Positions 44,342 to 57,317 of a stretch of 64,000 nt of DNA are shown here, in pieces. The DNA is from Lindgomyces ingoldianus (Eukaryota; Ascomycota; Dothideomycetes; Pleosporales; Lindgomycetaceae). The stretch covers positions 328,026 through 392,025 of the forward strand of contig NW_022985185.1 of NCBI RefSeq assembly GCF_010093535.1, given 5' to 3'. The position numbers and the translations under genes were made by a program. Within the stretch, counting starts at the first letter, position 1; every line of letters starts with the position of its first letter. The notes under the pieces are model-generated. The model saw only the letters and a program-made list of their open reading frames with translations, was not told where the DNA came from and searched no databases.

Positions 44342-44676
44342 CTACTTGGCGCTGCACAAAATACACTTGCTCGTGACAACATCGGTCCATTTTTTATCCA
44401 TGCATCCACGTGTTGCAAAGTCGCGGAACTCCTCGGCCATCTCATTGTTAGATCTGTGAAATTCCAGACCGGCCACTTAAAGTAGTTAGCGCAGATGGAT
44501 ATGTCGAACTTCAACTCGGTTGGACGAGTCCCCGGCTGTTGCAACTCGTGCCCCGCAGGCCCCAGGCTAAGCCGCTCTTTCAGGCCCTCTTTACCCCGAT
44601 TCTCGATATACTCGGACACAAAAGTGGACCGACCCACGACCGTCTTGGCATTTGACAGCAACATTAGGAGAAGCAT
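44342..44676 (-). CDS. Possible small cysteine-containing protein gene or its relic
   Basis: A minus-strand frame begins at 44676 with a hydrophobic MLLLMLL stretch and runs to about 44516. A second frame ending at 44342 holds EEFRDFATRGC, then SKCILCSAK and a stop. A 62 bp intron, 44515-44454, with a textbook GCTAAC branch point 31 bp before a CAG acceptor would join them in frame, though the donor (GTTGAA) is weak. Further upstream, strong GTAAGT donors and cysteine-bearing pieces at 45028-44745 suggest extra exons, but their frames do not connect cleanly to this one. That mismatch, together with the neighbouring ABC-transporter pseudogene, makes a frameshifted relic as likely as a live gene. 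No family is recognised. Confidence 0.25.
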
Positions 44677-45210
44677 TGGCAGGTGATGTGCAAGTGCACC
44701 AAAGTAGCTAACAAAGCAAAGACTTTTTAAATCAGATTGATTAATACTTACTTTCCCCTACTCGAGTTACCATGGAACTACACGGATCCGTTTTGGATTG
44801 GGCAGCGTCCGCCCGATTCAGCACGGGTCCTGAGAAGCAGGTATCTGTACAGAGATTTTAAAATGGTAGCATCAACGCCTCTCATATCGAGTTGATCTGA
44901 CCGTTTTCCCTCCTTCAGTACGCTATTCCGTCTTACGAGTAGCCCCGTAGAGCTTACTTACCATTGAAACTAACCGATTGTGCTGGGTCTAAGCAATGGC
45001 CGCAAACAATGAGCAGTCGACTCTTCATATGGATGGGTTACCAGGAGCCTGGATAGAGACACCCGCAAATCCAAGTTTATATCAACTTTACATTGGCTCC
45101 AACAACCCGGGGACGAGCAATGCTATTCAATCACCCAACACCAAGTGTTGGCGAAACAGCCGATAGGTCTAACAACATGCCAGTTCTCTTCGTCCAACCT
45201 CAACACTACT

Positions 45211-48200
45211 ATGCCTTCTCTAGATGTCTTGTCCGAGAAATACGAGGAACCCTATTCCGAGTCTGTTGATACGGAGTACGAGGGTGATGGTGGAAGATTC
45301 GCCGCTATCAGCACTGTTTCTTCGGGCCATGGGGGCCGCGCTCCAAATGCATGGAAACTGATGAATGAAGAGGATCTATTTCGCGTCCTTTCAAGGAACA
45401 GAACTGGCATATTTGGAAGGACCAGCACCGTAGCCACAGCATCTAGCACTGAAGGCGAGCTGGGAGAAATTAACAAACTCATATCCCTCATGTTAATTGC
45501 ACCCGAAAATAAACTTCTAAAGAAGAGAAGACTAGACATATCAGTATCGTCATCAAAAGCGTTACCATGAAGGGCATAGGTCTTGGGGCGGCTTTACAGC
45601 CTTTAGTCTGTGACCTCTTCCCCACAACCTTTTCACTGAAGACCCGCGTCAGGCTGCCGGAAAGCTTGCCGCACGTGACGTTGTCACACGTGACGCTACG
45701 TCGAGGACGAATTTGGGTCCTTGGGGAATCTAGTAAATGATTTAGGACTAGCTCCTGCTTCATTAGGACTGGCTCACTTTTAGTCACCATGTAGTCACCT
45801 CAGACCGCAGCGAACTCTTGTATGACCCAGAAGACAACGCGGCATTGGTGGTGAGAGAAACAGGAAATGTTGCTCTGAAGACAAGAACACTAGGAAAGAG
45901 CTAGAGAAATGAGTGGATCTTAAGGCGATCATGCGCGAACACTCCCTCGAGTAGTTTCAAAGCTTTTCAGGATCGAATACACAACGAATGTCAAGGTGGG
46001 CAATGAGCTTGCTCATGGTATATTCGACGGCGAGAAGAAGTGGGCGAGCATTGCAGAGGCCATGGTTACAAAGGCTTCGGTTCAGTCTTGAGGCTACTCG
46101 GCGAGACGACTAGGCGCGAAGACCGCCCTGGAATACGTATGGAGCTTGCGAAATCTCACACATATAGCTAACACATCGGCAAGCGATGCGCTATATCAGG
46201 CGGGAGAGTCTTTGTACGATATCTACGACAAGATTCTCCGTACTGATGAAGGCTGCTACTATTTCGGACCTGCAGAAAAGGCTGCGGTCTACTACAAGAG
46301 TCTCGGGTATGTACCACTAAAGTGATAGGCAACAGCGCATCCACTAACCCCTGTACCTGAGGAGCACGAACGCCATATCAAAGATAGGTGGCAATCGTGG
46401 ACCCCTGGGTCGGCTGCCTAAATTGAGCAAGCTTTTCTTAGCGGCAAACAGCATCATCACAATTCGGTGGAAATCGCAGATTCCAAACAAAAAACAAACG
46501 CATGACCAAGGAATGCCGTGCTACGAGAACCAAGAGCACCAAAAAAGAACTTTAACCTGCCGTTTTATAATCAGGTGATGGCATGTACTAAATTAGTTAT
46601 GGTTGGCGACCGCCAATCCTCGTCAGTATATAGGGAAACATTCTCTTTCCGGCCCTCATTGTTGGATCTCCCTCCAACAATCGGCCTAAGACCACTGCCG
46701 GAGTCTTTACGCGCGGAATTGTTATCTTCTTCATTCTTCTCTCTAACGCCTTGCTTGCTCTTGCTGAGCCTATTGCTGCTTTTGAAAGTCACCCAATCCT
46801 TCTCAAGCACAGGAGCCTCTCGTTCTGTAGACTTGCTGCTTACGCCATCGCCCAGACAGTCGTGGATACACCTCTGGTCCTAATATAAGCTTTTGTCTTC
46901 GTTGTCGTAGTCTACTTCATGTCGACCCTACAACCTATATCTTCTCAGTGCCTCATTTCTCTCTACTTTTATGGCGTTTGACAATGACCATGTACGCCTT
47001 CTTTCGGGCAATCGGAGTCTCGTTGATTCACTTGATCCAGCGACTGGAATCACTAGTATGGTGATTCAAGGGTAAGAAACCTGCTACAAATACTAAGTCA
47101 AGCACTTGTGTCTTCCCGAAGCATAAATTTATTTCTGATTGTTCGCTAGTGCATATACCTGTCTTTCTTACGTTGCTAAGTACTCTCTCCGAGATCCTAC
47201 CTGAGTCGTGTTTCACATAGTTGTGAGCTCTCCTTATTCGAATAATTCGCTAATTGCCTGTAGCTCTCATTATCTACTCGAGCTACTTGATTTCATCGAG
47301 AAAGATGCAACTATAGTTTCTTGGCTCCGATGGATAAATCTAGTCCAATTTGCCTTCGAAGCCTGGTGGCCAACAAATCCTACAACCTTGAATCTAGTGC
47401 ATTCTGCCCTATGTTGTTGCAGTGATTCCAAATGCAGATCCTCGTTACCAGTTTTACGCTATCCAACGAAGCATACCTAGGTCGCTTACGGTTAGTGGAA
47501 CCAACTATATCCAAGTCGCATATAGCTATTCCGAATCTCACCCTTGGGAGGACTTTGGATTTATCTGCACTCTTTTTCGTGTTTTTCGTCTCCCCCACAT
47601 CTTTCGGCATAGATCTTCTGAAGTCTAACAAAGATGATGATGCTGTCGCCAATTATACGTGTAACAAAAGTTCCGAAGATGATTGAGAAAACTATAGAAC
47701 TTGACAAAACGCCAAAGATGTTCACACTGGCCAGCAGCTGCTGAACACAGCATTTAATCCCATGGGTGAGCTAAGTAGTGGAAGAGATAACAATGACACA
47801 GTGAAGGAAGTAACCAAGAATGGCAGGATTTTCACCTAGCAAAACGTCAACTACACCATCCCATTGAAGAAGGAAAGAGGAAGCTATTTCAAGATATCCA
47901 GGGCTACGTTAAGCCGGGAAAGTTGATAGCTTTTATGGGTGCCTCCGGCGCTGGGAAAAAAACGTTATTGAATACCTTGCCCCGGAGGATTCAGTTTGGA
48001 GTTGTCCAGGATGACTTCCTCGTTGATGGCCAATCTCTTCCTTCCTCATTTCAAGGCCCAACGAGCTTCGTCAAGCAAATGGACATCTGTGAGTCAACTG
48101 CATTGCAGTTTTCAGCCAAGCTCTGCTAGCCTAAGGAGGCACCCTTGGAAGGGAAGTAAGATTATGTTGAGAATATAATCGATTTGTTAGAGATTCACAA

Positions 48201-49665
48201 TATGACTAGCGCCGTAATTGGGAGGGTTGGGTAGTTTAAACCCAGAGCAGCGAAAGCGAGTCACTATCAGCGTAGAATTAGCGAGTAGGCCGGAATTGCG
48301 GATGTTTTTATAGAGTAGCCCACCAATAGACTTGATTCAGGAGCTGTCTTCAAAATCGACCCGTTCCTGCGAAAGCTTGCTATCGCAGGTTAAGTTATTC
48401 GTTACACTATATACCAACCGTCTTCGGTCCTCTTTGAGCTTTTCGACCAGCTTTTGTTGTTGAAAATTGATGGAGCCTCTCCCAAGAATGAGAAATTGAC
48501 TAAGGAGATCCAAGGGATTATCAGTAACCTATAGAGCGCCTCCACTAGCAGGAAAACACGAAACGATGGAGAATTCGCCATGCTGCTCACCACGCTGCTC
48601 TATCTATGTGGAGAGATTCACCGTACGTTGTAGGAGTTTTCATGTTTCATATCTTCACTAGCCTCTTTAATCCCTTCGCTTTCTGGTATCTCAGAAATAG
48701 ACAGTTTGGTATGCAATCGCGTCTATTCACCATCTCACTTCCCCTGATTCAGCAAGCGCAGGCGCGATCCTGGGTATGAGGTCGATCTATTAATCGCGAG
48801 AAGAAACCTCAAAGATCTACTCTTGGAATGTGTTCTCCTGAGGTGCTATCTTGAGCGTGACACCCTACGACAATCTCGCTGGAACAATCTCCTACGAGTG
48901 AAGACATCTATAATTAAGCCAAGAGCAATGCTAATGCAGGGCAGGGTGCTGCTGGTACTAGGCCACGTGGTGTCCACGCGACACTTACGTTGCTGCAAGC
49001 ATTTGGCTCTTTGCGATTGTGTTTGAGCACTTTTATCTTGGATTCAGTCAAAGCGATTGCAGCGTTTTCTCCGAATGAATTCCGCCGCTTGTGCCGATCG
49101 TTTTTACTATGAGTAAGTGTAAATGCAGGGCTGTCGTGAAGTACTCTCATACCCTTCAGTTGTTCGTTTCTGCAGTGTCGTGGTCCCGTAAACCGACCGC
49201 CCTGCCTGATTTCTGGCAAAGTTGGATGTACTGGCGGAGGCCCTTCCACATCTGCTCGAAGGCATGTTGGGCCTACATATCGGTGGTGTACCAATCCGAT
49301 GCAATTCGAGTGAGATTGCAGTATTCGCACCCCCGCCAGGCCAAGACTGTCAGTCCTACGCTGCCGGCTTTGCGCAGCGGTGCGGCGGCTACGTGCAGAC
49401 CCAACCAAACGGCAACTGTGGCTTTTCCCAACACCGGAGAAGAACACAGTTTGCAGCCAGCTTTAACATGGATCCTAGCAACATCCCCTTCACTCTACAG
49501 CAGGGCCATAGCTGACCAAACCAAAGGGGCGTACATATTGTTAATTTTGCCGTCTTTTTTGTATTATGCAGCGGGTTGTACTTGGGTGGTCGGTGCAAGA
49601 TCAACTCGAATTGCAGCCCAACGGCGAGGAGGAATAAGAACGGAATGAGGAAGAGGCAGTAGGGC
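45211..49665 (+). pseudogene. PDR/CDR-type (ABCG) ABC multidrug transporter pseudogene
   Basis: The whole architecture of a full-size fungal PDR transporter can be traced in short frames with many stops and shifts. N-terminal region 45211-45720, including KGIGLGAALQPLVCDLF. First nucleotide-binding domain 45795-46320, resuming at LLYDPEDN and passing ALYQAGESLYDIYDK. First membrane domain 46700-46990 (NALLALAEPIAAFE, YAIAQTVVDTPLVLIQ). Extracellular loop 47200-47690. Second nucleotide-binding domain 47880-48600, with the Walker A read as GASGAGKKT and QPSSVLFELFDQLLLL. Second membrane domain 48640-49665 (LPDFWQSWMYW, FAPPPGQDCQSYAAGF). Between about 45720 and 45790 the first Walker A segment is missing. 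In life the family exports drugs and lipids across the plasma membrane. This copy cannot encode a working pump. Confidence 0.88.
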
Positions 49666-51358
49666 ATGAAGCATAGACAACTGGCGTTTGCTCTTGGGTT
49701 GAAGTCTGTGGGCTAGGGGTTCGGGTGCATTCGGCCGCGGACCGCAGCCTTCAGCCTTGCGGTAGTTTGGGGCCCGATTTTCCCAACTTCATGTGTGGAT
49801 ATGTACGGATTTGAGACGGGACTGCCGCGAAGCGTCCCGCTGCATTTTTGTTCAGGAGGCAAAAAAGGTTGCAGGTTGTCAGCATCATTCGATATTACGA
49901 TAATTTCTAGCAAAAGCGGTGAAGTGGACAGGAGCATTGGGCTTCTAATTGGGCGTCGAAGTTGCCGGCATAGCATTGCTTTGAGTTGAATATGTGGAAG
50001 ACTGCCACGATTTCGACTGTCGTCCCGGACTTTCCCATGCACAAGTAGCTTGATACGCACCTTGGCCCCACAAACTCTAGGCGTGCGGTTTCGGGCCTTG
50101 AAACGCTGCCCCGTTCCCGATCGGTACTCCATTCGGTAGAGCGTGCAGCGAGCATCTGCGATATCTCTGATATGCCTAGCGGGTTTGTGGCTGGGAATAT
50201 GTTCCTCCTTTCCTCTCAAATGCCTCACTTCTTCCGAAACAGCATACTCGGACGGACGGAATTATGGTAAATACTGAGTGCTGAAGTAGACTAGTGTAGA
50301 TAACATGTGCATCGCGATCCAGGTCCCTCTTCCACGTCTACCCGATTTAAGTTCGCAAACATCTAGATTGCGCTATTAACGAAACAATCCCTGCACGATG
50401 ATTGCATTGCCTGGCCCTCACAGCTTTTTCTGCTTTGGTGCTGCACCGCCACCTGCGCTCGTATTGTTTGTGGTCGTTTGATGCCGGATTCGAGACGAGC
50501 AATCCTGCGCGTTTGGGGCTCAGATAGGGCGAAGAAGGGCACGACGACGTCGGCGAGGACATGTGTCGTTTCTGCGAAGCGCTGGAGTTCTTCACAGGAC
50601 CACATCACGAGGGAGTGGATGAAGTAACAGTCACGCTGCCAATTGGCTAAAGCTCGATCGCATTACACCGCTTGCAGCCGTTCAGCTCCAGCTCTTCGTA
50701 CCCGTTTGGCCACCACAAAGGCGGGGAGCGGCAAGCAGTCACTTGCTTTCCTTCACGATCCAGACACCGCGCCCAAGCAACGTTGCAGAGCCGTGCCACC
50801 AGGGCTCAGCGACCTGATTCTTAATACTGGCCCTGCGGATTGGCCCCGAATCGTCATGTGAGACAAATCACAAGCCTGGAATGGATGACATTTTTCCTGC
50901 GCAAAAGCAGCACGGCATAATAATTTTGACATTGATGAACAGGGCCGAATTTGTTGCGAATGTTCAAGGTTCTTTCGAGACTACCTCCATCGCACTTCAA
51001 GGCTGGGGATAAGATACTCCGTCAGCGCCTTCCGCCTTGTCTCTCGCCTTCCGGCAATTTTTCGTCGGACAAAACCGTGTCCTGGACTCGGTACGTCTCC
51101 CTCAGGAAGCCCAATCAGGACTATTCAGCGCTAGGACGCCCCGCCCGTCGACAAGGAAAGCTGTCTTCCGCAAGGACGCTGAATCGCCTTCCGAGCTTCA
51201 TCGTCACTATGGAAGCTAGTTATAAAGGAGCCCTCGCCCCGCCCATTCGAACAGCAAGCCCAGCTCCATTGACCCAAGACTTTGCCCGTCAACAGGTGTC
51301 AAAACAGCAGCGTACCAACTATCACTCTTCATCCATTTTTCCCAACGCCATCAACACC
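49666..51358. other. Intergenic, upstream of PEP carboxykinase
   Basis: Frames such as 50228-49713 (minus) and 50363-50608 (minus) show no domain, signal or splice partner. The last 400 bp become CT-rich on the plus strand, as expected for the PCK promoter and leader. Confidence 0.4.
51221..51227 (+). promoter_or_regulatory. TATA box of PCK1
   Basis: TATAAAG about 138 bp before the start codon at 51359, followed by a C-rich stretch and a CT/A-rich leader; a sensible core promoter for this strongly regulated gene. Confidence 0.55.
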
Positions 51359-53398
51359 ATGGTTTCCCAAAGCGTCAACAAGACTGCCCTCCACCCTACC
51401 GGCGTGCAGTGAGTTGCCCTCCTGACGCCACGTTGCCAATTGCTTTACCTCTCTGAGATCCAGCTAACGTACAGCGTACCAGGCCGTCAACGGACCACAC
51501 TGAGATCGAGGAGGAGCTCCACGACAAGGCACACATCGACTATGACCGAGTAGCTATTGTACGTCGCTTCCAGCTCTTCCAAGCTCCACTGGCCTTTGCT
51601 GACAGCTTCATTCTCATCCAGGTTGCCAACCCTTCCGTCGCCGCCCTCTATGAAGACGCCCTTGTATACGAGTCTGGCTCTGCCATCACATCTTCAGGTG
51701 CTCTGTCGGCATATTCTGGTGCCAAGACCGGTCGATCGCCATCGGATAAGCGAATCGTGGAGGAGGAATCGTCGAAGAAAGACGTGTGGTGGGGTCCTGT
51801 AAACAAGCCGATGACACCCGATGTAAGCTTTCCGATCCGTGTTTCGCCGTTAAGCCGTGGCTGTCTTGCTTGTGAATGTTGCGGGGAGATGTCATCAAAG
51901 ATGTTCTGTCCCAAGCCTCTTCGCGCATGCTTGGCGCCTTCCCCGCATCACGTTTCATGCATGCGCTCCTCCTTCCTTTTGCCGCCTTGGGGAATTCACC
52001 ACGTGGTGTTATTATTCCTTTTGCTCATACTCTTGGCAGGTCTGGCGAATCAACCGAGAACGTGCCATCGACTACCTCAACACCAGGAATCGCATCTACG
52101 TCGTTGATGGCTTTGCTGGCTGGGACGAGCGGTACCGAATCCGTGTGCGGGTCGTCTGTGCCCGCGCTTACCACGCTCTTTTCATGCGAAACATGCTGAT
52201 CCGGCCGTCACGGGACGAGCTCGAAGGCTTCCACCCCGACTACGTCATCTACAATGCCGGCGCCTTCCCTGCAAACAGGTACACCAGCGGCATGACCTCA
52301 TCAACATCCGTCGCCATCAATTTCGCCGAGAAGGAGATGGTCATCCTCGGTACTGAGTACGCCGGCGAGATGAAGAAGGGTATCTTTACGGTGCTCTTCT
52401 ACGAGATGCCTGTGAAACACAATGTCCTCACTCTCCACTCGTCAGCGAACCAGGGCAAGAGCGGCGACGTTACCGTCTTCTTCGGCCTCTCAGGTACTGG
52501 CAAGACCACCCTGTCAGCGGATCCCAAGCGTGCTCTAATTGGTGATGATGAGCACTGCTGGAGCGACACCGGCGTCTTCAACATCGAGGGTGGCTGCTAC
52601 GCCAAGTGCATTGGCCTGTCCGCGGAAAAGGAGCCTGACATCTTCGGCGCCATTCGATTCGGTGCCATCCTTGAGAACGTTGTTTTCGACCCCATGACTC
52701 GTATTGTCGACTATGATGATGATACCCTAACGGAGAACACCCGATGCGCCTACCCTATTGAATACATCGAGAACACCAAGATCCCCTGCATTTCGGACAA
52801 GCACCCCAAGAACATCATCCTGCTCACATGTGACGCTCGTGGTGTCCTTCCCCCAATCTCAAAACTTAACAAGGAGCAAACCATGTACCACTTCATTTCC
52901 GGTTACACTTCTAAGATGGCTGGTACCGAGCAGGGCGTAACAGAACCGCAAGCCACCTTCTCATCATGCTTCGCCCAACCTTTCTTGGCCCTCCACCCTA
53001 TGCGCTATGCGAAGATGTTGGCTGAGAAGATCGAGGAGCACGGGGCCGATGCTTGGCTCTTGAACACCGGGTGGGTTGGTGCTGGTGCCACCACCGGCGG
53101 CAAGCGCTGTCCCCTCAAGTACACTCGCGCTATCCTTGATGCCATCCACTCTGGCGAGCTCGCGAAGTCAGATTACGAGACTTACGAGACCTTCAACCTC
53201 TCAGTACCACGAACCTGCCCGAACGTTCCGGACGAGCTCCTCAACCCCGCCAAGTCATGGAACGGAACTGCGGATTTCAAGGGCGAGGTTGAGAAGCTTG
53301 GCAAGCTGTTCATGGACAACTTTAAGAAATACGAAGACCAGGCTACATCGGAAGTTACCAAGGCTGGTCCACATGTGTGTTGCTGCCCTAAGCATTAG
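51359..53398 (+). CDS. PCK1: Phosphoenolpyruvate carboxykinase (ATP)
   Basis: Four exons: 51359-51408, 51483-51558, 51622-51822, 52040-53398; 561 residues, the usual fungal length. The first intron must end at the CCAG at 51479-51482 (not the earlier ACAG) to keep [15 protein letters not shown] in frame. Signature parts: NANP-like [23 protein letters not shown], the substrate loop [19 protein letters not shown], the kinase-1a P-loop [11 protein letters not shown], the metal-binding [10 protein letters not shown], and the adenine-binding PIEYIENT region. It converts oxaloacetate and ATP to phosphoenolpyruvate, the committing step of gluconeogenesis in the cytosol, and is glucose-repressed and induced by acetate, ethanol or fatty acids in related fungi (AcuF of Aspergillus). 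Oddity: the chain ends in [10 protein letters not shown], a cysteine triplet not usual in the family. Confidence 0.98.
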
Positions 53399-54162
53399 AG
53401 GATTAGATGGGGATTTTTCTTTTTAACTTATGCACAGACTGACTAAACATTTTCCTCCTCCTCCTCCTATCTTTCCTACCTCTTCCTCTCCCTCATGTAG
53501 CCAACCGGGCTCGTGTCCTGATCCAACGAAACGAGTAGCAGACCATGTTTCCCTTTCCTTTACTTCTTTTGGGGGTAAATAAATATTTTCCTTTCCTCTG
53601 TCATACTTTCCGATCATCGGACTTCTAAAGTGTATTATGGATCGATCTCTTGAACGATTACATTGGAGAGCTTTTCTTCAGCTTTCTGACCGAACGAACT
53701 GATACCGCATGTTGGAGTCGGAGTTGGATTATTAGTTGTGAGTTGGAGAGTGGATGAACTTCACAAGGGGGTGGGTTGCATATGAAAGGAGTAGACATAT
53801 GGAACTATTAAGTTCAAATTAATAGTTCTTGTTCATTATTTTGAGCTGACTGTTGCTGTGATTTGAACCAGTCTTATGTATGCTTAAGAGAAATCTTCCT
53901 CGCTCCGTAAGTGAATGAAGTAGTCTTATTGTTTGTGAGTGGTTTAGGCTTGAGCTCAGCTGATGATCGAGAAGTTGGAAGGACTACGTTTGGTTCATTA
54001 TCAGATCTCAAAGATTTTCTTCAAGCAATCGATGTGTGAATTCTACGTAGATTACCGACGACTTCACCCGCCCATTCATTGAGCCGGCATACCTTCAGGA
54101 AAATTCTGGGGGTGATGAGACCCAACACTCTATCGATAACATACCTCGGACTTTAGCTCCCA
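53399..54162. other. Intergenic between PCK1 and the TAPT1-family gene
   Basis: The first 250 bp are T/C-rich and probably the PCK 3' untranslated region. The remainder is ordinary intergenic sequence with no gene. Confidence 0.4.
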
Positions 54163-57100
54163 GTGCTCCGACACGCCAAGCTTCTCGAAAGGCCAAAGCT
54201 TCCTGCCTGGGAAAGAAAGCACAACGAAACCATTCCACCGCCATGCTTGCCGCAACACCTTCTCGCTCTACGCGCAAATATGAAGGGACTAGATGATATG
54301 ATTGTGAGCGGCGAACCCGGCGTATCTAAGATCGAGCAGCTTCCTACGCCCGCGATTTCTCCGATACATGGAAATGTGGCTGTACCACGTCGTCGCCGCG
54401 ATTCAAACGATGCCAAACGGGTGGGAATGGTAGAGAACGACAGGGACATAGAAGGGGGATTTGATTGCAGTAGGAGTCTTAGCGCGAGCTCGAGTAGTAG
54501 GCGACAGAGCATCAATGACGAGGCGGTGTTGTCGGATACGAGCGCGAGCGAGAGGGCCCGACATCCGCAAATCACAAGACCGGGCGATGGGAGAAGGAAG
54601 AGCAGTGTAAGCGAGCAGGAGAAACTACTGAAGCTTAGTCCGAAGCAGATACTTGAGTTGACGGGTGAGCCTGCGAGTATCCCGGTTCGAACGGCGACAC
54701 CAATCCTTGAGGATGTGTTGGAGGGGGAGCGGAAAGAGGATTGGGCGATGGGGTTGTTGGGAGAACCAATTGAGTTGAATAAGGCCGGCGTATTGCATGG
54801 GGAGAGGGCAAAGGGCATGACGAAGAACCTGGGAGTGAAGCAGGAGAGGGAGATTGCGGCTATCAAGAGCCCCTCTGGCGAGTGGAAATATGGCCGTCCC
54901 GGATTGAGCTCGAGAGCGCTGTCTACACCGCCAGTAATACGGAGGAAACAATCAAGTCAGAGGGCCCAGGGGCATGCTTATGAGGGCGAGGGAGAGAAGA
55001 GGTCCACGAGACCAATACCTCCACCGTTGAACCTCGACCATAAAGATCCTACGAGTGGATCAAATCTGAAGCCTCCTGTGACGCAGGACAGGGAACGCGA
55101 TACCCCATCACCGATGCCAGCTTCAATGCCAATCCCACCTCTCTCAATCCCTACCTTCCTCTCCCTCGAACTCTCTGCGGACAGACCCTCGCCACTATTC
55201 ATCTACCGACCCTCCACCACCGACTTCCCCTACGAATCATCGAAAATCAAATACGAACGCCTAGTAAACTTTCTCTTCCTTCCTCCGAAGCTGGAAGCAA
55301 TCCTCGGCTTTGGAGCCCTCGCTTGCTTCGACGCTTGGATGCACGTCCTCACCATCCTACCGTTACGCTTTTTCCTCGCTCTTGGGATCCTGGTGAGATG
55401 GTGGGGCTCCGTGATCGTTAAGGAATTCCGCGATATTGCGAGCTTTGTGTATAGGGGACTCGGCAGGTTATGGCGGAGAAGATGGAAGAACGCGGAGAAG
55501 CCTTCGCCGGTGCTGAATCAGCCAGTTGAAGAGGAAGCTACAACAAGATCGCGGAGGCCGTCTGTTTCTACTGCCACTTCTACTGCTGTGTCGCCAAAAC
55601 CTGCAACGACCTTGAGAGAGAATGGAAATGTGACGTTAAATGGTTCTATGCTAGAATCGAAGGGGAAGCGTCTCCGAAGTTCCAGGTATAGACATCGGAG
55701 AACGAAGTCGACACCCTCGGCTCTCCTTCCGAGCCATAAGGCAGATATCTTAAAGGGGCTCTTGGTCATTTCGAGTTGTGCAATTCTCATGCGCTTTGAT
55801 GCGAGTAGAATGTATCACGGTATTCGTGGCCAATCGGCTATCAAGCTATATGTTATCTACAACGTCCTCGAGGTAAGTTACTTCAAGCTCGTTTAGATTC
55901 TTTGTGCTAATTTGAATCAGGTTTGCGATCGCCTTTTCTCCGCCCTGGGCCAAGACGTCCTTGAATGCCTATTCTCCCGTGAAACCCTCGACCGTAATCC
56001 AGACGGTCGCAGCAAAGTTATCCGTCCCTTTTGGATGTTCATCCTTGCTCTCGTCTACAACGTAATCCATGCCACGGCACTCTTCTACCAAGTAATCACA
56101 CTCAACGTTGCTGTAAATTCCTACTCCAACGCACTTCTGACTCTCCTCATGTCCAACCAGTTTGTTGAGATCAAAGGCACCGTGTTCAAGAAATTCGAAA
56201 AAGAGAATCTTTTCCAACTCACTTGTGCCGACATTGTTGAGCGTTTCCAACTTTGGTTGATGCTCCTCATCATCGCTATGCGGAACATCGTCGAAGTCGG
56301 TGGTCTCAGCATTCGCAGCAGCGAATCCTCTTCGTCCTCATGGGGGGGTGCTTTCGGAGGCGGGAACTCTAGTACTGCTTCGTTCGCAACACCAAGTATT
56401 GTCCCGCTCAGTTTCACTGTGTTTCCAAAATGGATTGGGCAAGTTCTGAATCCTTTTTTGTTGGTGCTGGGCAGCGAGATGTTAGTGGATTGGTTAAAAC
56501 ATGCCTACATTACCAAGTTTAACCAAACGAAACCGGAAGTCTATGACAAGTTCTTAGATGTACTTGCGAAGGATTATTACTCGAATGTAAGACATCACCC
56601 ACCTCTTCCAGCTTGGAAGGTACAATTCAAGAATGTTAAGCACTAACGCAAGAATAGGCCTTCACAGACCCCAACTTAACTCGCCGTCTTGGCCTGCCTG
56701 TCCTTCCACTCGCATGTCTCTTCTTCCGCTCCGCCATCCAAACCTACCACATGTTCATCGCAACCCACATGCCGCTCCCCTTCCCCTCAACCGCCACCTC
56801 CCTTACGACCGAGTCTGCGACCACCTCTTCCCCCGCCACAACCGCTGCCCTCCAACACATCGACCAAATCTTCCGTCGCGCCCTCGGCCGCTCCGCCTTC
56901 GGCGCCGGCGGAAACGGTGACGCGTCATCCTGGTGGACATTCTGGAGATGGGATCTCGACGACACGATCGCGTTCGCGACCATGGCTATCGTTTTCCTAG
57001 TCGCGTATCTCTGTTTCTTAGCGATTAAACTCGTTCTCGGGATGATTTTGCTCACACTTGCACGGAATAGATATCACGGGATGAAGGAACGGGAGAGGAT

Positions 57101-57317
57101 GAATGTGGAGACGGGCGGGAAGAGGATTGGGGGGTGGGGTGTAGTGGATGTGGATGAGGAGAAGAGGAGATGGATTTATAATGATGATGCGGAGGGGTTA
57201 AGGGGTTTGAGAGAGAGGGATGAGAGACAGAGGGGTAAGGAACAGAGGGAAAAGGAGCAGGGGACGGCGTTTGGACATGTTAGTCGGTATGCTATGGTTG
57301 CTAAGAGGATTTGGTGA
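54163..57317 (+). CDS. TAPT1 / EMP65-family multi-pass membrane protein (DUF747)
   Basis: Three exons, 54163-55872, 55921-56586 and 56658-57317; 1011 residues from the first ATG, though the ATG at 54280 (MKGLDDMIV) is an alternative and an extra 5' exon is possible. The first 350 residues are disordered and Ser/Arg/Pro-rich. The conserved region starts at YERLVNFLFLPPKLEAILGFG and continues through several membrane spans: RFFLALGILVRWWG, the family core DILKGLLVISSCAILMRFDASRMYHGIRGQ, KLYVIYNVLEVCDRL, VYNVIHATALFYQVI. It then passes the motif LMSNQFVEIKGTVFKKFEKENLFQ, SEMLVDWLKHAYITKFN, and a last span near IAFATMAIVFLVAYLCFLAIK. Relatives are yeast Emp65, an endoplasmic-reticulum protein linked to folding and quality control, and human TAPT1, linked to cilia. 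The loop before the core is an insertion of about 90 disordered residues. The C-terminus is charged and coiled. Confidence 0.93.

Noticed and set aside
49713..50228. Minus-strand 171-codon frame upstream of PCK1
   Set aside because: Composition looks random, with no motif or signal; likely chance.
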